64,000 nucleotides of DNA from Bog-532 sp963805255 (GTDB lineage: Bacteria > Actinomycetota > Actinomycetes > Streptosporangiales > Streptosporangiaceae), in contig CAWDTK010000019.1 of assembly GCA_963805255.1 (NCBI GenBank), forward strand, positions 558,001 through 622,000. The letters run 5' to 3'. The notes under the pieces are model-generated. The model had not been told where the DNA came from and ran no database searches. It saw only the letters and a list, made by a program, of their open reading frames with translations. Every line of letters starts with the position of its first letter. Position 1 is the first letter of the stretch. Below, in pieces: positions 8,808-17,465 of this stretch. A program made the position numbers and the translations under genes.

Positions 8808-9797
8808 ATGAGTAGTCCTTATGACCCATATGACTGGACCCGGTTGATGCAGTACGCCGACGCGGCGCCGTCGGTCCTCAACACCAAGCCGTGGGTGTTC
8901 CAGCGCGTTGCCGGTGATCGCATCGAACTGCTTCCAGACTGGCAGCGGCACCTGGAAGTCATCGATCCGCGGCACCGCGAGCTGTTAATCAGCTGCGGAG
9001 CGGCGCTGTTCAACCTGCGGATGGCGATCCGGGTGACCGGGCATGATCCAGTGGTCTGGCTGCTCCCCGACGAGCAGACTGAGGGGGCGGCGGTGTGCCC
9101 GCACTGCGAGGACCGCTGCGGGGTCGGCGGCCTGCTTGCCTCGGTCGAGATCGTAGTCCGCCGGACCCATCCGGCGACCGAGACCGAACAGCGCCTCTAT
9201 GAGGCGATCCTGCGGCGGCACACGGTTCGTGAGCCGTTCAGCCACAGCATCCCGATGAACGTGTTGACCGAGCTCGAGCGGGTGGCCCGGATCGAGGGAG
9301 CCGAAGCGAGGCTGCTGCATGAGGGAGAGACCAGGCGGCTGCTCCGCCGGGCCGCCCGGATCGATGAGAAGCTCGGGCTCGACCCGTTGTATCTGAATGA
9401 GCTCCGCACGCGGACGGGTGGTAATGCCGCCTCTGGTCTCGGTGTGCCCGCTGACAAGTTCGGGCCCAACCCGGAATCCCGGCGCCGCCCTCCGGTCCGG
9501 GATCTGGGTCTTGGCTGGGGTCCACGCGAGGTTGAGAAGTTTGAGAGACACCCCCGGCTGATTGCGCTGCAAACCGAGACCGACAAGCCGTCGGACTGGA
9601 TACGTGCCGGCCAGGCCCTGCAACGGCTCCTGCTGACCGCGACGTACTACGGCGTAGAGGCATCCTTCCTCACCCAGCAGCTCGAGGAGAGAGACAGGGA
9701 AATGCCTCCCTGCCAGTTGACCCAGCAGTGGTGGCCGTGGCCCGAGTCCGAGCAGATGATCATAAGGGTCGGCGCGTCATCCCGGAGTGACCGGTGA
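8808..9797 (+). CDS. Acg-family nitroreductase-like flavoprotein
   Basis: The 329-residue protein matches the Acg/Rv2032-type family: two fused nitroreductase-like halves related to FMN reductases. The start (YADAAPSVLNTKPWVFQ, with APS..NTKPW as the family signature) and the RRHTVREPFS and LLLTATYYGVEASFL segments are typical. In mycobacteria such proteins belong to the hypoxia/NO-responsive dormancy regulon and are thought to bind or sequester FMN. No dormancy-type regulator or operator was seen here, so regulation is open. It stands alone, flanked by hairpin terminators on both sides. Confidence 0.85.
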   Translation: MSSPYDPYDWTRLMQYADAAPSVLNTKPWVFQRVAGDRIELLPDWQRHLEVIDPRHRELLISCGAALFNLRMAIRVTGHDPVVWLLPDEQTEGAAVCPHCEDRCGVGGLLASVEIVVRRTHPATETEQRLYEAILRRHTVREPFSHSIPMNVLTELERVARIEGAEARLLHEGETRRLLRRAARIDEKLGLDPLYLNELRTRTGGNAASGLGVPADKFGPNPESRRRPPVRDLGLGWGPREVEKFERHPRLIALQTETDKPSDWIRAGQALQRLLLTATYYGVEASFLTQQLEERDREMPPCQLTQQWWPWPESEQMIIRVGASSRSDR

Positions 9798-9842
9798 ACC
9801 AGAAAACCCAGTCGGACTCGGAAGGCCTGGCGCGGTGTCGGT

Positions 9843-9887
9843 GAAGCCCGGTACAGACCCCCGATTCCTGGGCTTGTACCGGGCTTC
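9843..9887 (+). terminator. Hairpin terminator after the Acg-like gene
   Basis: A perfect 13-bp inverted repeat (GAAGCCCGGTACA at 9843-9855, TGTACCGGGCTTC at 9875-9887) has a 19-nt loop and lies 46 nt after the stop. Confidence 0.7.
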
Positions 9888-9900
9888 CCGATTCCTCTTT

Positions 9901-9954
9901 GGTCCTGGCCTGTTCCAGTTACGAGCGGGTCCTGGCCTGTTCCGGTTACGAGCG
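9901..9954. repeat. 27-bp direct repeat, two tandem copies
   Basis: The unit starts GGTCCTGGCCTGTTCC and ends GTTACGAGCG; the two copies (9901-9927, 9928-9954) differ at one base. The pair lies between convergent genes, just after the DUF7144 gene end on the other strand. No function is assigned. Confidence 0.85.
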
Positions 9955-9969
9955 CTCTGCGCCGCGGTG

Positions 9970-10404
9970 CTAGACGCTGGCCAGGTTTTCGCGGCTGCCG
10001 TAGGCGCACAGCCCGTACAGCGCGACCACGTCGACGGCGATGATGGCCAGCGCCCAGAAGGGGTAGGCCGGGATGAAGAACATCATGTCGATGGCGCTGA
10101 TCGCGACCACGGCCACTGCGAACCAGCGGGCCAGCTGGTTGCCCGCCAGCACCCCGGCCCCCGCGGCCAGCTGCAGGACGGCGATGATGAGCGTGGCCCA
10201 GCCCCAAGCGCGCAGGTCGCCGATCACGTAGTGCGCGTTGGCGACGAATACGTGCGAGTTGGCGATCGCGGCGATGCCGTAGAGCATGTTGAAGAAGCCA
10301 ACGACGAACAGCAGGATCGAGGCGAAGATGATCAGCCCCAAGCCGCGGCCTTCCGCGTGCCGGCCGCCCGCGCCGCTGTCCGGCTTGATTGCCGCTGATG
10401 CCAT
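9970..10404 (-). CDS. DUF7144-type four-helix membrane protein
   Basis: The 144-residue protein has a short polar N-terminus and four hydrophobic helices (starting around residues 24, 65, 92 and 115). Conserved features include the FFNMLYGIAAI segment in helix 1, the central LRAWGWATLIIAVLQL segment, and the FFIPAYPFWAL segment that is the clearest mark of this actinobacterial family. No function is known. It probably sits in the cytoplasmic membrane as a monocistronic gene; the start lies just after a short leader with GGAGG on the minus strand (about 10411). Confidence 0.85.
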   Translation of the reverse strand: MASAAIKPDSGAGGRHAEGRGLGLIIFASILLFVVGFFNMLYGIAAIANSHVFVANAHYVIGDLRAWGWATLIIAVLQLAAGAGVLAGNQLARWFAVAVVAISAIDMMFFIPAYPFWALAIIAVDVVALYGLCAYGSRENLASV

Positions 10405-10960
10405 CGTGACCTCCCGTGTCAGAGTTCGCCGGGACCCCCGCCACCTGTGCTTAGCCCCTTTCCGCTCCCCTTTGGGGGGAGTGGCCGGGGCGCAAGCACC
10501 GATCGTGTGCCCATGGCCTGGCTTTCACCGTCACCCGGCGGCGATTGCGCATCCAGGGTCGGAGGTCCTGACGTTGGAGGGCGTTCGGCCGGGCACCAGC
10601 CTGGCGGTACGCCCGGATCACCCCTGCAAGGCTGCCCAGGCGCCCGCGGCGGGCCCGGCTCAGCCCTCGTGCAGGTTCCCCGCGAGGTTTTCCAGTTGAT
10701 CTTGATTGACCTGGGGATTCCCAGAATCTTTCCACTGGGCACGGGGGCTCTATTTACCCGCGAACTCTTCAATCCCGACGGTCACAGGCTGCGTCGAAGT
10801 CCGGCCGTAGCCGCTTACCTCTCAGTCTCCGAGCGAGTCTTCTCAGTCTCCGAGCGAGTCTTCTCAGTCTCCGAGCGAGTCTTCTCAGTCTCCGAGCGAG
10901 TCTTCCAATTGGAAGTCAAGCGGAAGACCCGCTCGGGAAGTGGAAGAACTCAGCGGGAAC
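10405..10960. other. Gene-free interval with a 21-bp tandem repeat
   Basis: No frame on either strand in this 556-bp interval looks like a conserved protein. It contains the 21-bp repeat described separately, followed by a palindrome (CTTCCAATTGGAAG, about 10901-10914). It separates the starts of the DUF7144 gene from the end of the DUF397 gene. Confidence 0.5.
10820..10903. repeat. 21-bp perfect tandem repeat, four copies
   Basis: The unit TCTCAGTCTCCGAGCGAGTC plus a final T is repeated exactly four times (10820, 10841, 10862, 10883). The period is a multiple of three, so one forward frame reads a repeated SVSERVF motif, but no surrounding coding context supports translation. Perfect identity suggests recent expansion. 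Confidence 0.95.
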
Positions 10961-11155
10961 CTACACCTCGGGCGCGCCGGTCTTGATGCTGCGGGTGAAC
11001 TCCTGCCAGCGTCCGGGCGTGAACGCGAGCTTTGGCCCCTCGGGGTCCTTGCTGTCGCGGACGGCGACGGTGCGGGGGGAGGTGCCCACCTCGATGCACG
11101 CACCACCGTTCCCGCTGTAGCTGGCCTTCCGCCATGTGACGCGGCTCAGGTCCAT
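10961..11155 (-). CDS. DUF397 domain protein
   Basis: The 64-residue protein has the complete DUF397 pattern: a W(R)KASYSGNGGACIEV core, VAVRDSKDPEGP, then the LAFTPGRWQEF motif. DUF397 proteins are small cytosolic partners of Scr1-type helix-turn-helix regulators; some behave like antitoxin/toxin-like or developmental regulators in Streptomyces. Its start overlaps the stop of the upstream regulator gene by 10 nt, the usual arrangement, but here that regulator is a truncated, frame-broken remnant. Confidence 0.93.
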   Translation of the reverse strand: MDLSRVTWRKASYSGNGGACIEVGTSPRTVAVRDSKDPEGPKLAFTPGRWQEFTRSIKTGAPEV

Positions 11156-11440
11156 GTCTTCGCCACTTCCTCCAAAAGCTCAAACGAGGCGCTCCGGGGC
11201 AGCGCCTCCGAAACGAGCGTATCCCACATGAGCGAGACGCCTTCGATGTCGTTGGCCTCCTCGATGATCTGCCCGCGCGCCGCTGTGTCCTGGTAGACGA
11301 CGGGCGGGCTGTGCTCGAACTCAGCGAGGACGAAGTTACCGCTGATGCCCTGATGTGCTCCGGCCGACAGCGGAATGACCCTGGAGAATAACCCTCGGCC
11401 GACGTGCCACTTCGGCGAGCCGGCGGAGCTGGTCCTTCAT
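11146..11440 (-). pseudogene. C-terminal remnant of an Scr1-type HTH regulator (DUF5753 domain), truncated and frameshifted
   Basis: Only about 95 codons remain. The frame opens with KDQLRRLAEVARRP, then needs one base removed at about 11380-11383 to continue as VIPLSAGAHQGISGNFV, AEFEHSPPVVYQDTAA and SFELLEEVAKTWT. This is the ligand/effector half of the XRE regulators that pair with DUF397. The N-terminal helix-turn-helix is missing: upstream DNA instead carries a forward-strand gene pair. The remnant therefore cannot act as a normal regulator. Confidence 0.8.
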
Positions 11441-11523
11441 GACCCACTTCCCCGCCGACCGGGCGGCGGAGCACTCCCTCGTCCAGGATCACCCAGAGCA
11501 TGGGCGGCTTGTCCCTGGCCAGG

Positions 11524-11709
11524 ATGGCCTGGCGCTGGCGCTGGGGAGAGGCGTACGACCTGGCGGTCACCCGGGCCGGGTGGGTCGCCAAGCGGCTCGA
11601 CAACGGGCGCGCCCTGGTGGCGAGCGGCCCGGACGAGCTACGCGAGCTGATCGTGGCGGACGACCAGGCGGAGCCGGTGGCGCGTGACGTCCTCGGGCAG
11701 GCGTCATGA
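11524..11709 (+). CDS. Small conserved-type hypothetical protein
   Basis: The 61-residue protein (MAWRWRWGEAYDLAVTR at the start, then a KRLDNGRALVASGPDELREL segment) has balanced composition and no signal or membrane segment. It is translationally coupled to the next gene by an ATGA overlap, which supports both being real. The longer start at 11500 is possible. I do not recognise a domain; I believe similar pairs sit near Scr1/DUF397 genes in other actinomycetes, but that is memory, not evidence in this window. Confidence 0.6.
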   Translation: MAWRWRWGEAYDLAVTRAGWVAKRLDNGRALVASGPDELRELIVADDQAEPVARDVLGQAS

Positions 11710-11915
11710 CGACCGGCGAGCCGCCCCCGGCACCGGGCGCCCACGTCCAGGCCGCCGCGCTGCGCATCGCGTTCCCGCGATATTCGGTCACCCTCCTCCC
11801 GCGCCGGGGTGAACGGCCCCGCTTCGAGATCGTGAGCCGGGACGGCAGCAATCCGTATTGCCTCATCAGCGACGACGCCCGGGAGATATGGCGAGAACTG
11901 CGGCAGGCCCGTTGA
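11706..11915 (+). CDS. Small hypothetical protein coupled to its upstream neighbour
   Basis: The 69-residue protein has a core AALRIAFPRYSVTLLPRRGE followed by RFEIVSRDGSNPYCLISDDA and ends in an EIWRELRQAR helix. It overlaps the previous stop by 4 nt (ATGA). No known domain is recognised and it is probably a soluble cytoplasmic protein. The pair points away from the DUF397 gene and occupies the place where the missing HTH half of that regulator would have been. Confidence 0.6.
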   Translation: MTTGEPPPAPGAHVQAAALRIAFPRYSVTLLPRRGERPRFEIVSRDGSNPYCLISDDAREIWRELRQAR

Positions 11916-12165
11916 TGAAGCTTCGCGCGGACAGCGGCACCGCTGCCCGCGCGGGCCAGACGCCGGTGCCGGGTACCGGGGCACGCGGCGGACGCACGCC
12001 GTTCGCGTGCTGCCCGGCACCTGCCCGGATGACCCCGTCGCACCTGCTCCCCACGCCACCGGCGGGCTTCCCGCCGCGCCAGGGTCCCGCCGACGCCGCC
12101 ATCCCGCCATCCCGGCGTCCTCGCCGCGCAGCGCCGCAAACGCGCCCGCATCCGCATCCGCAGCG

Positions 12166-12335
12166 AACGTCAGCAACGCTGGGGCTGCCCCCGACCACGG
12201 GCCGCATGATCAACCCGGCGAACGTTCATGGACACCGTACTAGCCATCGCATTCCCCGGCAGAAACGTCAGCAACGCTGGGGCTGCCCCAGACCACGGGC
12301 CGCATGATCAACCCGGCGAACGTTCATGGACACCG
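12166..12335. repeat. 72-bp direct repeat (two near-identical copies) upstream of the DUF222-HNH gene
   Basis: Copies at 12166-12237 and 12264-12335 begin AACGTCAGCAACGCTGGGG and end TTCATGGACACCG, differing at about one base. A linked 20-bp segment GCCATCGCATTCCCCGGCAG appears at 12243-12262 and again at 12381-12400, so the array has roughly two and a half units with a 98-bp offset between copies. The rest of 11916-12451 holds no supported gene. The repeats lie in the leader of the HNH gene. Confidence 0.9.
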
Positions 12336-12451
12336 AGGCTTGCGGCAAGTGCGTGCTGTTCCCGCAGGTGGTGCCGCCGGGCCATCGCATTCCCCGGCAG
12401 AGATGCGAGCACAGATCCGGAAATGTCGGTGCCCCGTGGGATGATTCGGTT

Positions 12452-14230
12452 ATGTGTTCCCCTGGTGTGACGGCGCGGGACCGGGTGCTGGCCGAGCTGG
12501 CCGCGCTCGGCCCCGGGCTCACCGATGCGGTCACGTTGCTGGGCCAGGTCCGTGACCTGGCCGGGTTCGCCGATCAGGTGCAGGGGGAGCTGGCCCGGCT
12601 GGCCGCCGCCCTGGACGCCGTTGACGGGACGGCCGAGGCGGGGTATTCCTCCACCGCGGCGTTTTTGCGGCATGGGTGCGGGCGGTCGCCGGGGCGGGCG
12701 GGGGAACTGGTCGCCACCGGCCGTGGCCTGCGGCGGCTGGAGGCGACGGGGAAGGCGTTAATGGCCGGGGAGATCTCCTTCGATGCGGCGCACGTGATCT
12801 GCCGCGCCGCCGCGCAGATCCCTGGCGCCCTGAGGGAGGTGGCGGAGGAGCAGCTGCTGGCCTTCGCCCGCATCCAGCCGGCGGACGGGCCCGCGCCGCG
12901 ACCAGACCACCCGCCTGAGGAACCAGGCAGCGGGCAGGCGGGCCCGGCCAGCGGCCAGCCGGAGGCGGACACCGGGACCGGTGAGACGGCAGATCAGCGC
13001 GGCGGCGCGGGTGCGCCGTGGGCGGCGCCGGCGCTGGACCCGGCCCAGCTGCGTCACCTGGGGGAGGACCTGATCTACCGGGCCGACCCGGACCGGGCCG
13101 AGGAACGCGAACGCAAGCGGTTCGAGCGCCGTCACCTGTCGTTCGGCATCACCCTGGACGAGACCGGCACCATTTCGGGGGCGTGCGGGGATGGGCTGTC
13201 GCTGGAGATCATCAAGACCGCGGTGCACGCGTTCGGGCCGCCCCTGGGCACCGAGGACACCCGGACCGCGGCGCAGCGGCGGATGGACGGCCTGACCGCC
13301 GCCTGCCAGGCCGCCCTGGACGCCGGGACAGCCGGCACCCGGCACGGCGCCGCCCCGCACCTGAGCATCATGGTCGACGAACACACCCTGGCCGGCGCCT
13401 CCGGGACACCCGGCTCACCCGGGATGACCGCCCCCCGCCCCGCTGGGACCACCGCGCCCGGGACCACCGGGCCAGGCGCGCCCGGGGCCACCGGATCGGG
13501 CCCGTCCGGGACCGGCCCGTCCGGAACCGGCGAGCCCGGCGCTGCGGGCGGGACCGCCGGGACCGGCGCTGCGGGCGGGACCGGCGGGACCGGCGCTGCG
13601 GGCGGGACCGGCAGGACGGGCGCTGCCGGCAGCACCGGCAGGACGGGCACTGCCGGCGGGACCGCCGGGACGGGCGCTGCGGGCAGGACCGGCGAGCCCG
13701 GCGCTGCGGGCGGGACCGGTGAGGCACCCGCGCCCAGCCACAGGCCTGGCCCGCGCCCGCCGGGTGCCGCCGCCAGCCAGAGGCCACCTCTGCCCGGGCC
13801 GGCGCTGGCCCGCACCGGGTACGGCACCATGCTCACCGCCCGCCAGGTCCTGGCCCTGGCCTGCCGCGCCGAAATCTCCGTGATCCGCTGGAGCGACGGC
13901 ATCCCCCTGGACGTCGGCCGCCGCTACCGCACCGAAACCCCCGCCATCCGCCGCGCCCTGGAGGCCCGCGACCAAGGATGCCGGTTCCCCGGCTGCGGCA
14001 TCCCCGCCGCCTGGTCCACCGCCCACCACCTCAGACCCTGGAAAGACGGCGGCATCACCAGCCTCAACGACACCGCCCTGTTCTGCTTCGTGCACCACCA
14101 GTACTACATCCACCTCCTCGGCTGGACCATCACCGGGAATCCCAACGCCACCTTGCACTTCACCCACCCCGGCGGCGCCCTCACCCTGGATAGCCCCCCG
14201 CCCAGCCAAACCAAACCCCGCGCCCCCTAG
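12452..14230 (+). CDS. DUF222 / HNH endonuclease-domain protein with a collagen-like insert (13E12 repeat family)
   Basis: The ~592-residue protein has an N-terminal DUF222 domain (helical, residues about 10-300, including a GRGLRRLEATGKALMAGEIS segment) and a C-terminal HNH motif near residues 510-560 (CRFPGCGIPAAW, AHHLRPWKDGGITSLNDTAL, CFVHHQ), all metal-binding residues being present. Between them, about residues 330-440, lies a Gly/Thr/Ala-rich low-complexity insert. The family is abundant in actinobacteria and mycobacteria, has mobile-element-like copy numbers, and its function is unproven. ATG at 12452 is preferred over the upstream in-frame ATG at 12326, which lies inside the direct repeat. 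Confidence 0.88.
   Translation: MCSPGVTARDRVLAELAALGPGLTDAVTLLGQVRDLAGFADQVQGELARLAAALDAVDGTAEAGYSSTAAFLRHGCGRSPGRAGELVATGRGLRRLEATGKALMAGEISFDAAHVICRAAAQIPGALREVAEEQLLAFARIQPADGPAPRPDHPPEEPGSGQAGPASGQPEADTGTGETADQRGGAGAPWAAPALDPAQLRHLGEDLIYRADPDRAEERERKRFERRHLSFGITLDETGTISGACGDGLSLEIIKTAVHAFGPPLGTEDTRTAAQRRMDGLTAACQAALDAGTAGTRHGAAPHLSIMVDEHTLAGASGTPGSPGMTAPRPAGTTAPGTTGPGAPGATGSGPSGTGPSGTGEPGAAGGTAGTGAAGGTGGTGAAGGTGRTGAAGSTGRTGTAGGTAGTGAAGRTGEPGAAGGTGEAPAPSHRPGPRPPGAAASQRPPLPGPALARTGYGTMLTARQVLALACRAEISVIRWSDGIPLDVGRRYRTETPAIRRALEARDQGCRFPGCGIPAAWSTAHHLRPWKDGGITSLNDTALFCFVHHQYYIHLLGWTITGNPNATLHFTHPGGALTLDSPPPSQTKPRAP
13490..13725 (+). repeat. Intragenic Gly-rich minisatellite
   Basis: Degenerate units of about 9-30 nt built from GGGACCGGC and GCTGCGGGC encode GTG, GAA and GGT triplets in a collagen-like Gly-X-Y spacing. 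All changes keep the frame. Such tracts vary in length by slippage, so the linker between DUF222 and HNH is probably polymorphic between strains. Confidence 0.85.
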
Positions 14231-14770
14231 CCTCGATCCTCGGCGCAGAAAATCGGTTGAGGGGGCTGGGCCGCTCGCCGCCCGGTCGGCTGGGTCGCGG
14301 CGAATCGTGTCGCTGGCAGATGTCAGCGGGGCTGGAAGCGGAAGTGCAGGGGCCGGTCGTTCCACCAAGGGATGGCGAAGGCGATGATCTCGCGCGCTTG
14401 CTCGGTCTTGGTGATGTCGGCGTTGGCGTAGACCCATCTCTCGCCGGAGGCGTGGTCACCCGGGTAACCTACCGGGCCTTTCGGCCAGGCTTACTCCGAA
14501 CTTACGTCGGCCTGAGGCGCAAATCCCTACTCTGACCTGCGAGAACGCCGACGTGGGAAAGTTCTTTCTGGACAGAAAATCAGCGGCCTTCACTGGTTAC
14601 CATGATCTGAGTTTGCGCTGGTCAGGTATGTAGCCAGAACCCGGACGGGTAGATCTCACGAAGGCCAAGGTCAGCGCCCCGATCGACGTACCGTCGCCAA
14701 GTAAGTTCGGCTTACTCGGCCGCCCGCAGCCGCACATCAGCCGGCCAGATAGTTCTGCCGAATGGTCGCC
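14231..14770. other. Gap with one short orphan reading frame
   Basis: A minus-strand frame (14323-14490) reads GERWVYANADITKTEQ, then IIAFAIPWWNDRPLHF, ending in RFQPR and a stop. Its codon use looks coding, but there is no start codon between the upstream TAA and this segment, so it looks like the C-terminal end of a lost gene. I do not recognise the family. The remaining DNA (14500-14770) is less GC-rich and shows nothing I can support. Confidence 0.4.
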
Positions 14771-16081
14771 CTAGGCCGCCGCCGTATCAGGGGTGCATTC
14801 CGGCACGGGAAGCCCCTCCTGAGGTCGGTGCCACACGCGCCGGTCCCACGGCATGGCGGCAATCATCAACCCGATCACCCCGAGGCTAACGATCATCATG
14901 AGCTTGTCGACGAACTGCCAGTGAGCCCATGTCAGCATCGACATCGGCAGATAAAACGTCGCGGCGTAAGTGCCGAGGACGATCTGCAGCGGCATCGACA
15001 GCCGTGTCGGGTAGGCGGTATGCGACGGGGCCTGCCAGAGCAGGTACTGGTTGCCGAACGCTGGCGTAATCGCCAGCAGCGCGGTCGTGGTCGCGGTCGC
15101 GATGTCGAGGGGGTGGGCGCGCCGCCACCACCACACCGTGAGCAGGGCGCCGGCGACGGCGAGTTTCGCGCCGATGGAGCCGACGTTGATCCACAACGGA
15201 TCCTGGGTGGTCGGCAGCCTTGTCGGGTGGATCGCCACCCATACCCCCGCCCAGCCCCAGGTTCCGATCGGCGGGTGATAGTACGTCATTACCTTGGCCA
15301 GGTAGGGGAGCTTGCTGACCGGAGTGCCCACGGTGAGCGGCATCGAGACGAACAGCAGCGCGATGATCCCGCCGGTTGCGGCGGCGAACTGCCAGCGGCG
15401 GCGCGCTGACGGCAGCGCGAGCAACAGCGCCGGGCCGAACAGCACGGGCCAGGTCTTTGCCCCGATGCCCAGGCCGAGCAGGAGGCCAGCGGTGGCGGCG
15501 GCCCGGCCGGAGATCCGCGTGCCCGCCCGCAGCACGAGCGCGAACGCGGCGAACGAGAACAGCAGGCACGCAGGATCGACCTGGCCGTGGACGGCGGACA
15601 CCAGAATGGCCAGCGGGTTGCACGCGTACTGGAACCGGCGCAGCTCCGCCCGCTCGCCCGCGGCGCCTGCCGCCTTGCCGACCAGCACGACAACGCCGAG
15701 GTCACACACGATGGACGGGATCCGGGCGGTGATGAGCCAGGAGATGTGAAAATGTATATGCGCCCAGTACGCCCCCGCAAGCACGAAGTCATAGACCGGC
15801 AGGTAGCTCCAGCGGACAGTTGCGGTGGCCAGGATCGGGTCACGGTGCTGCAGGGTCGCGAGTCCCACGTTCTGGAAGTCGTACGCAAGGTCCCACGGAC
15901 GCACGTGGTAGGCGAGGGCGAGCATCGCCAGCCGCAGTACCACGGCGGTGCAGATCGCTAGCGTCAGCGGGGGCCGCCAGTTGCGCTTCTGCGCGATCAG
16001 CATCAGGCCGACACCCACGGCCAGCAGCAGCAGAGCGGCCACACATTCACCCGGATTGAGCCATTGATAGGTCAACTGCAC
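14771..16081 (-). CDS. GT-C type multi-pass membrane glycosyltransferase
   Basis: The 436-residue protein has about 10-11 transmembrane helices and an early acidic segment (DLAYDFQNVG) like the catalytic Asp loop of polyprenyl-phosphate-sugar-dependent GT-C enzymes. Other marks are the NPLAILVSAVHGQVDP loop and the GLGIGAKTWPVL segment, both common in GT87/GT39-like families. It probably transfers a sugar from a lipid-phosphate donor on the outer face of the membrane. It is the last gene of the 12-kb heptose/glycan operon, 24 bp after the flippase. Donor and acceptor are unknown. Confidence 0.8.
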   Translation of the reverse strand: MQLTYQWLNPGECVAALLLLAVGVGLMLIAQKRNWRPPLTLAICTAVVLRLAMLALAYHVRPWDLAYDFQNVGLATLQHRDPILATATVRWSYLPVYDFVLAGAYWAHIHFHISWLITARIPSIVCDLGVVVLVGKAAGAAGERAELRRFQYACNPLAILVSAVHGQVDPACLLFSFAAFALVLRAGTRISGRAAATAGLLLGLGIGAKTWPVLFGPALLLALPSARRRWQFAAATGGIIALLFVSMPLTVGTPVSKLPYLAKVMTYYHPPIGTWGWAGVWVAIHPTRLPTTQDPLWINVGSIGAKLAVAGALLTVWWWRRAHPLDIATATTTALLAITPAFGNQYLLWQAPSHTAYPTRLSMPLQIVLGTYAATFYLPMSMLTWAHWQFVDKLMMIVSLGVIGLMIAAMPWDRRVWHRPQEGLPVPECTPDTAAA

Positions 16082-16105
16082 ACCTCGGAAAGTAACGTCG
16101 GCAGG

Positions 16106-17413
16106 CTACGGCGCCGGTTTGGCCGAATACGGCGGCCTCGGCTGGGGAACTGTGCTGATAGGGCCGGGTGCGGTCCACCGTCGCAGGGCAGTGGCGAGCA
16201 GCACGGCGTACGTGCAGGCGGCAGCCACAGCACCCAGCAGGAAGCCGGTCGTGGCCCGGTCTACTGCGCTGCCCGGCAGGGCGGTACCGGCTAGCATCCC
16301 GGCCAATCCGATGACCCAGCCAGCCGTGGTCCACGCGTGCATGCCCCGCCCGAGCAAGGCTTGCGCGAGGATCATTGCTACCAGGCAGAGGCCGACCGAG
16401 ACGCCCATGGCCAGGAAGGTGACCGCGCCCACCCCGTCCCGGAAGCCGAAGAGGTACCGGATCAGTATCGGGCCCAGAGCCACGGCCGCGACCGTGCTGA
16501 CGACCGTCAGCGCCAGGCAGGTTGTGAGTACCCGCCTCGTCAAGGCGACGAAGTTCGCCTTCCGGTCCACGGCCGAGTGCTGAGCCATGGCGGGCAGGAA
16601 GCTCGGCTGGACGGCGGTGAAAAGGAACACGGGTATGCGCACAACCACGAGAGCGGCCAGGAACGCCCCGGCCCGCGCCCGCTCGGCGGGCGTGGCGAGC
16701 AACTGAATGATCGCCGGCCCCGCGTTGACGAGCAACTGGGCCGCGAGCGAGCTGATCAACAGCAGCCCGAGTGCCGACCCGAGCGGACCACCCCGGACGA
16801 TGGACACCCTCGCCTCAGGGAGACGAGCTGTCCGCCCGGCGAGGGACGCGGCGAGCGCGATCCATGGTGCCGCGCCGAAGAGCCAGCCGACCGCGGCGAC
16901 GCTGTGCGCGCCGATGGCCACGAGGTACAGCATGCCCGCCAGCCGCAAGCCGCCCTCCACGCCCAGTTGCAGCCCGTAGCGCCGCAGTTCCCTGCTGCCC
17001 GCGAAGACGCCGCGCGACACGAAGCAGAGCGCATAGCCCGGCAGCGCTACGCATAGCGCGCCCAGCAGGTCCCAGCTGCCGCCCAGCAGCCGCAGCGACA
17101 CCGGGCGGGCGGCGACGGCGAGGAGACAGATCGCGATCGCGGCAGCCATGCTGACCACCACCGCACGCCGGACGAGAGCTGGGTCGAAGGTCACTGATCC
17201 CCGCTCGTGACCGCGCCGGCGCGCGATCTCCTGCTCGACCGGCAGGAACAGCCCGGTCGCGAAACTGCTGATAAGGACGTAGAGAACGGATATCCCCGCG
17301 AATGCGGCCGCGCCGAGCAGGCGGCCGGCGAGAACCAGCGTCACGTAGGAGGTACCGGCCAGCACACCAAGTCCGGCCACGAGAGGCATCGAACGCCGCA
17401 CTGCGCCTGGCAA
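16106..17413 (-). CDS. Oligosaccharide flippase (MOP/Wzx-like)
   Basis: The 435-residue protein has 12 predicted helices typical of the polysaccharide-export flippases that move undecaprenyl-linked glycans across the membrane. Segments such as GTSYVTLVLAGRLL (helix 1), PVEQEIARRRGHE after helix 2 and RIPVFLFTAVQPSFLPAMAQ near the middle are characteristic. It lies in the heptose operon, so its probable cargo is the heptose-containing repeat unit. ATG at 17413 is used; an internal ATG at 17389 is also possible. Confidence 0.85.
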   Translation of the reverse strand: MPGAVRRSMPLVAGLGVLAGTSYVTLVLAGRLLGAAAFAGISVLYVLISSFATGLFLPVEQEIARRRGHERGSVTFDPALVRRAVVVSMAAAIAICLLAVAARPVSLRLLGGSWDLLGALCVALPGYALCFVSRGVFAGSRELRRYGLQLGVEGGLRLAGMLYLVAIGAHSVAAVGWLFGAAPWIALAASLAGRTARLPEARVSIVRGGPLGSALGLLLISSLAAQLLVNAGPAIIQLLATPAERARAGAFLAALVVVRIPVFLFTAVQPSFLPAMAQHSAVDRKANFVALTRRVLTTCLALTVVSTVAAVALGPILIRYLFGFRDGVGAVTFLAMGVSVGLCLVAMILAQALLGRGMHAWTTAGWVIGLAGMLAGTALPGSAVDRATTGFLLGAVAAACTYAVLLATALRRWTAPGPISTVPQPRPPYSAKPAP

Positions 17414-17465
17414 ACTCCGCCTCCCCCCGATCGAGTGGTTCTAGGTCCCGGTCAAGCCCGTCAGC

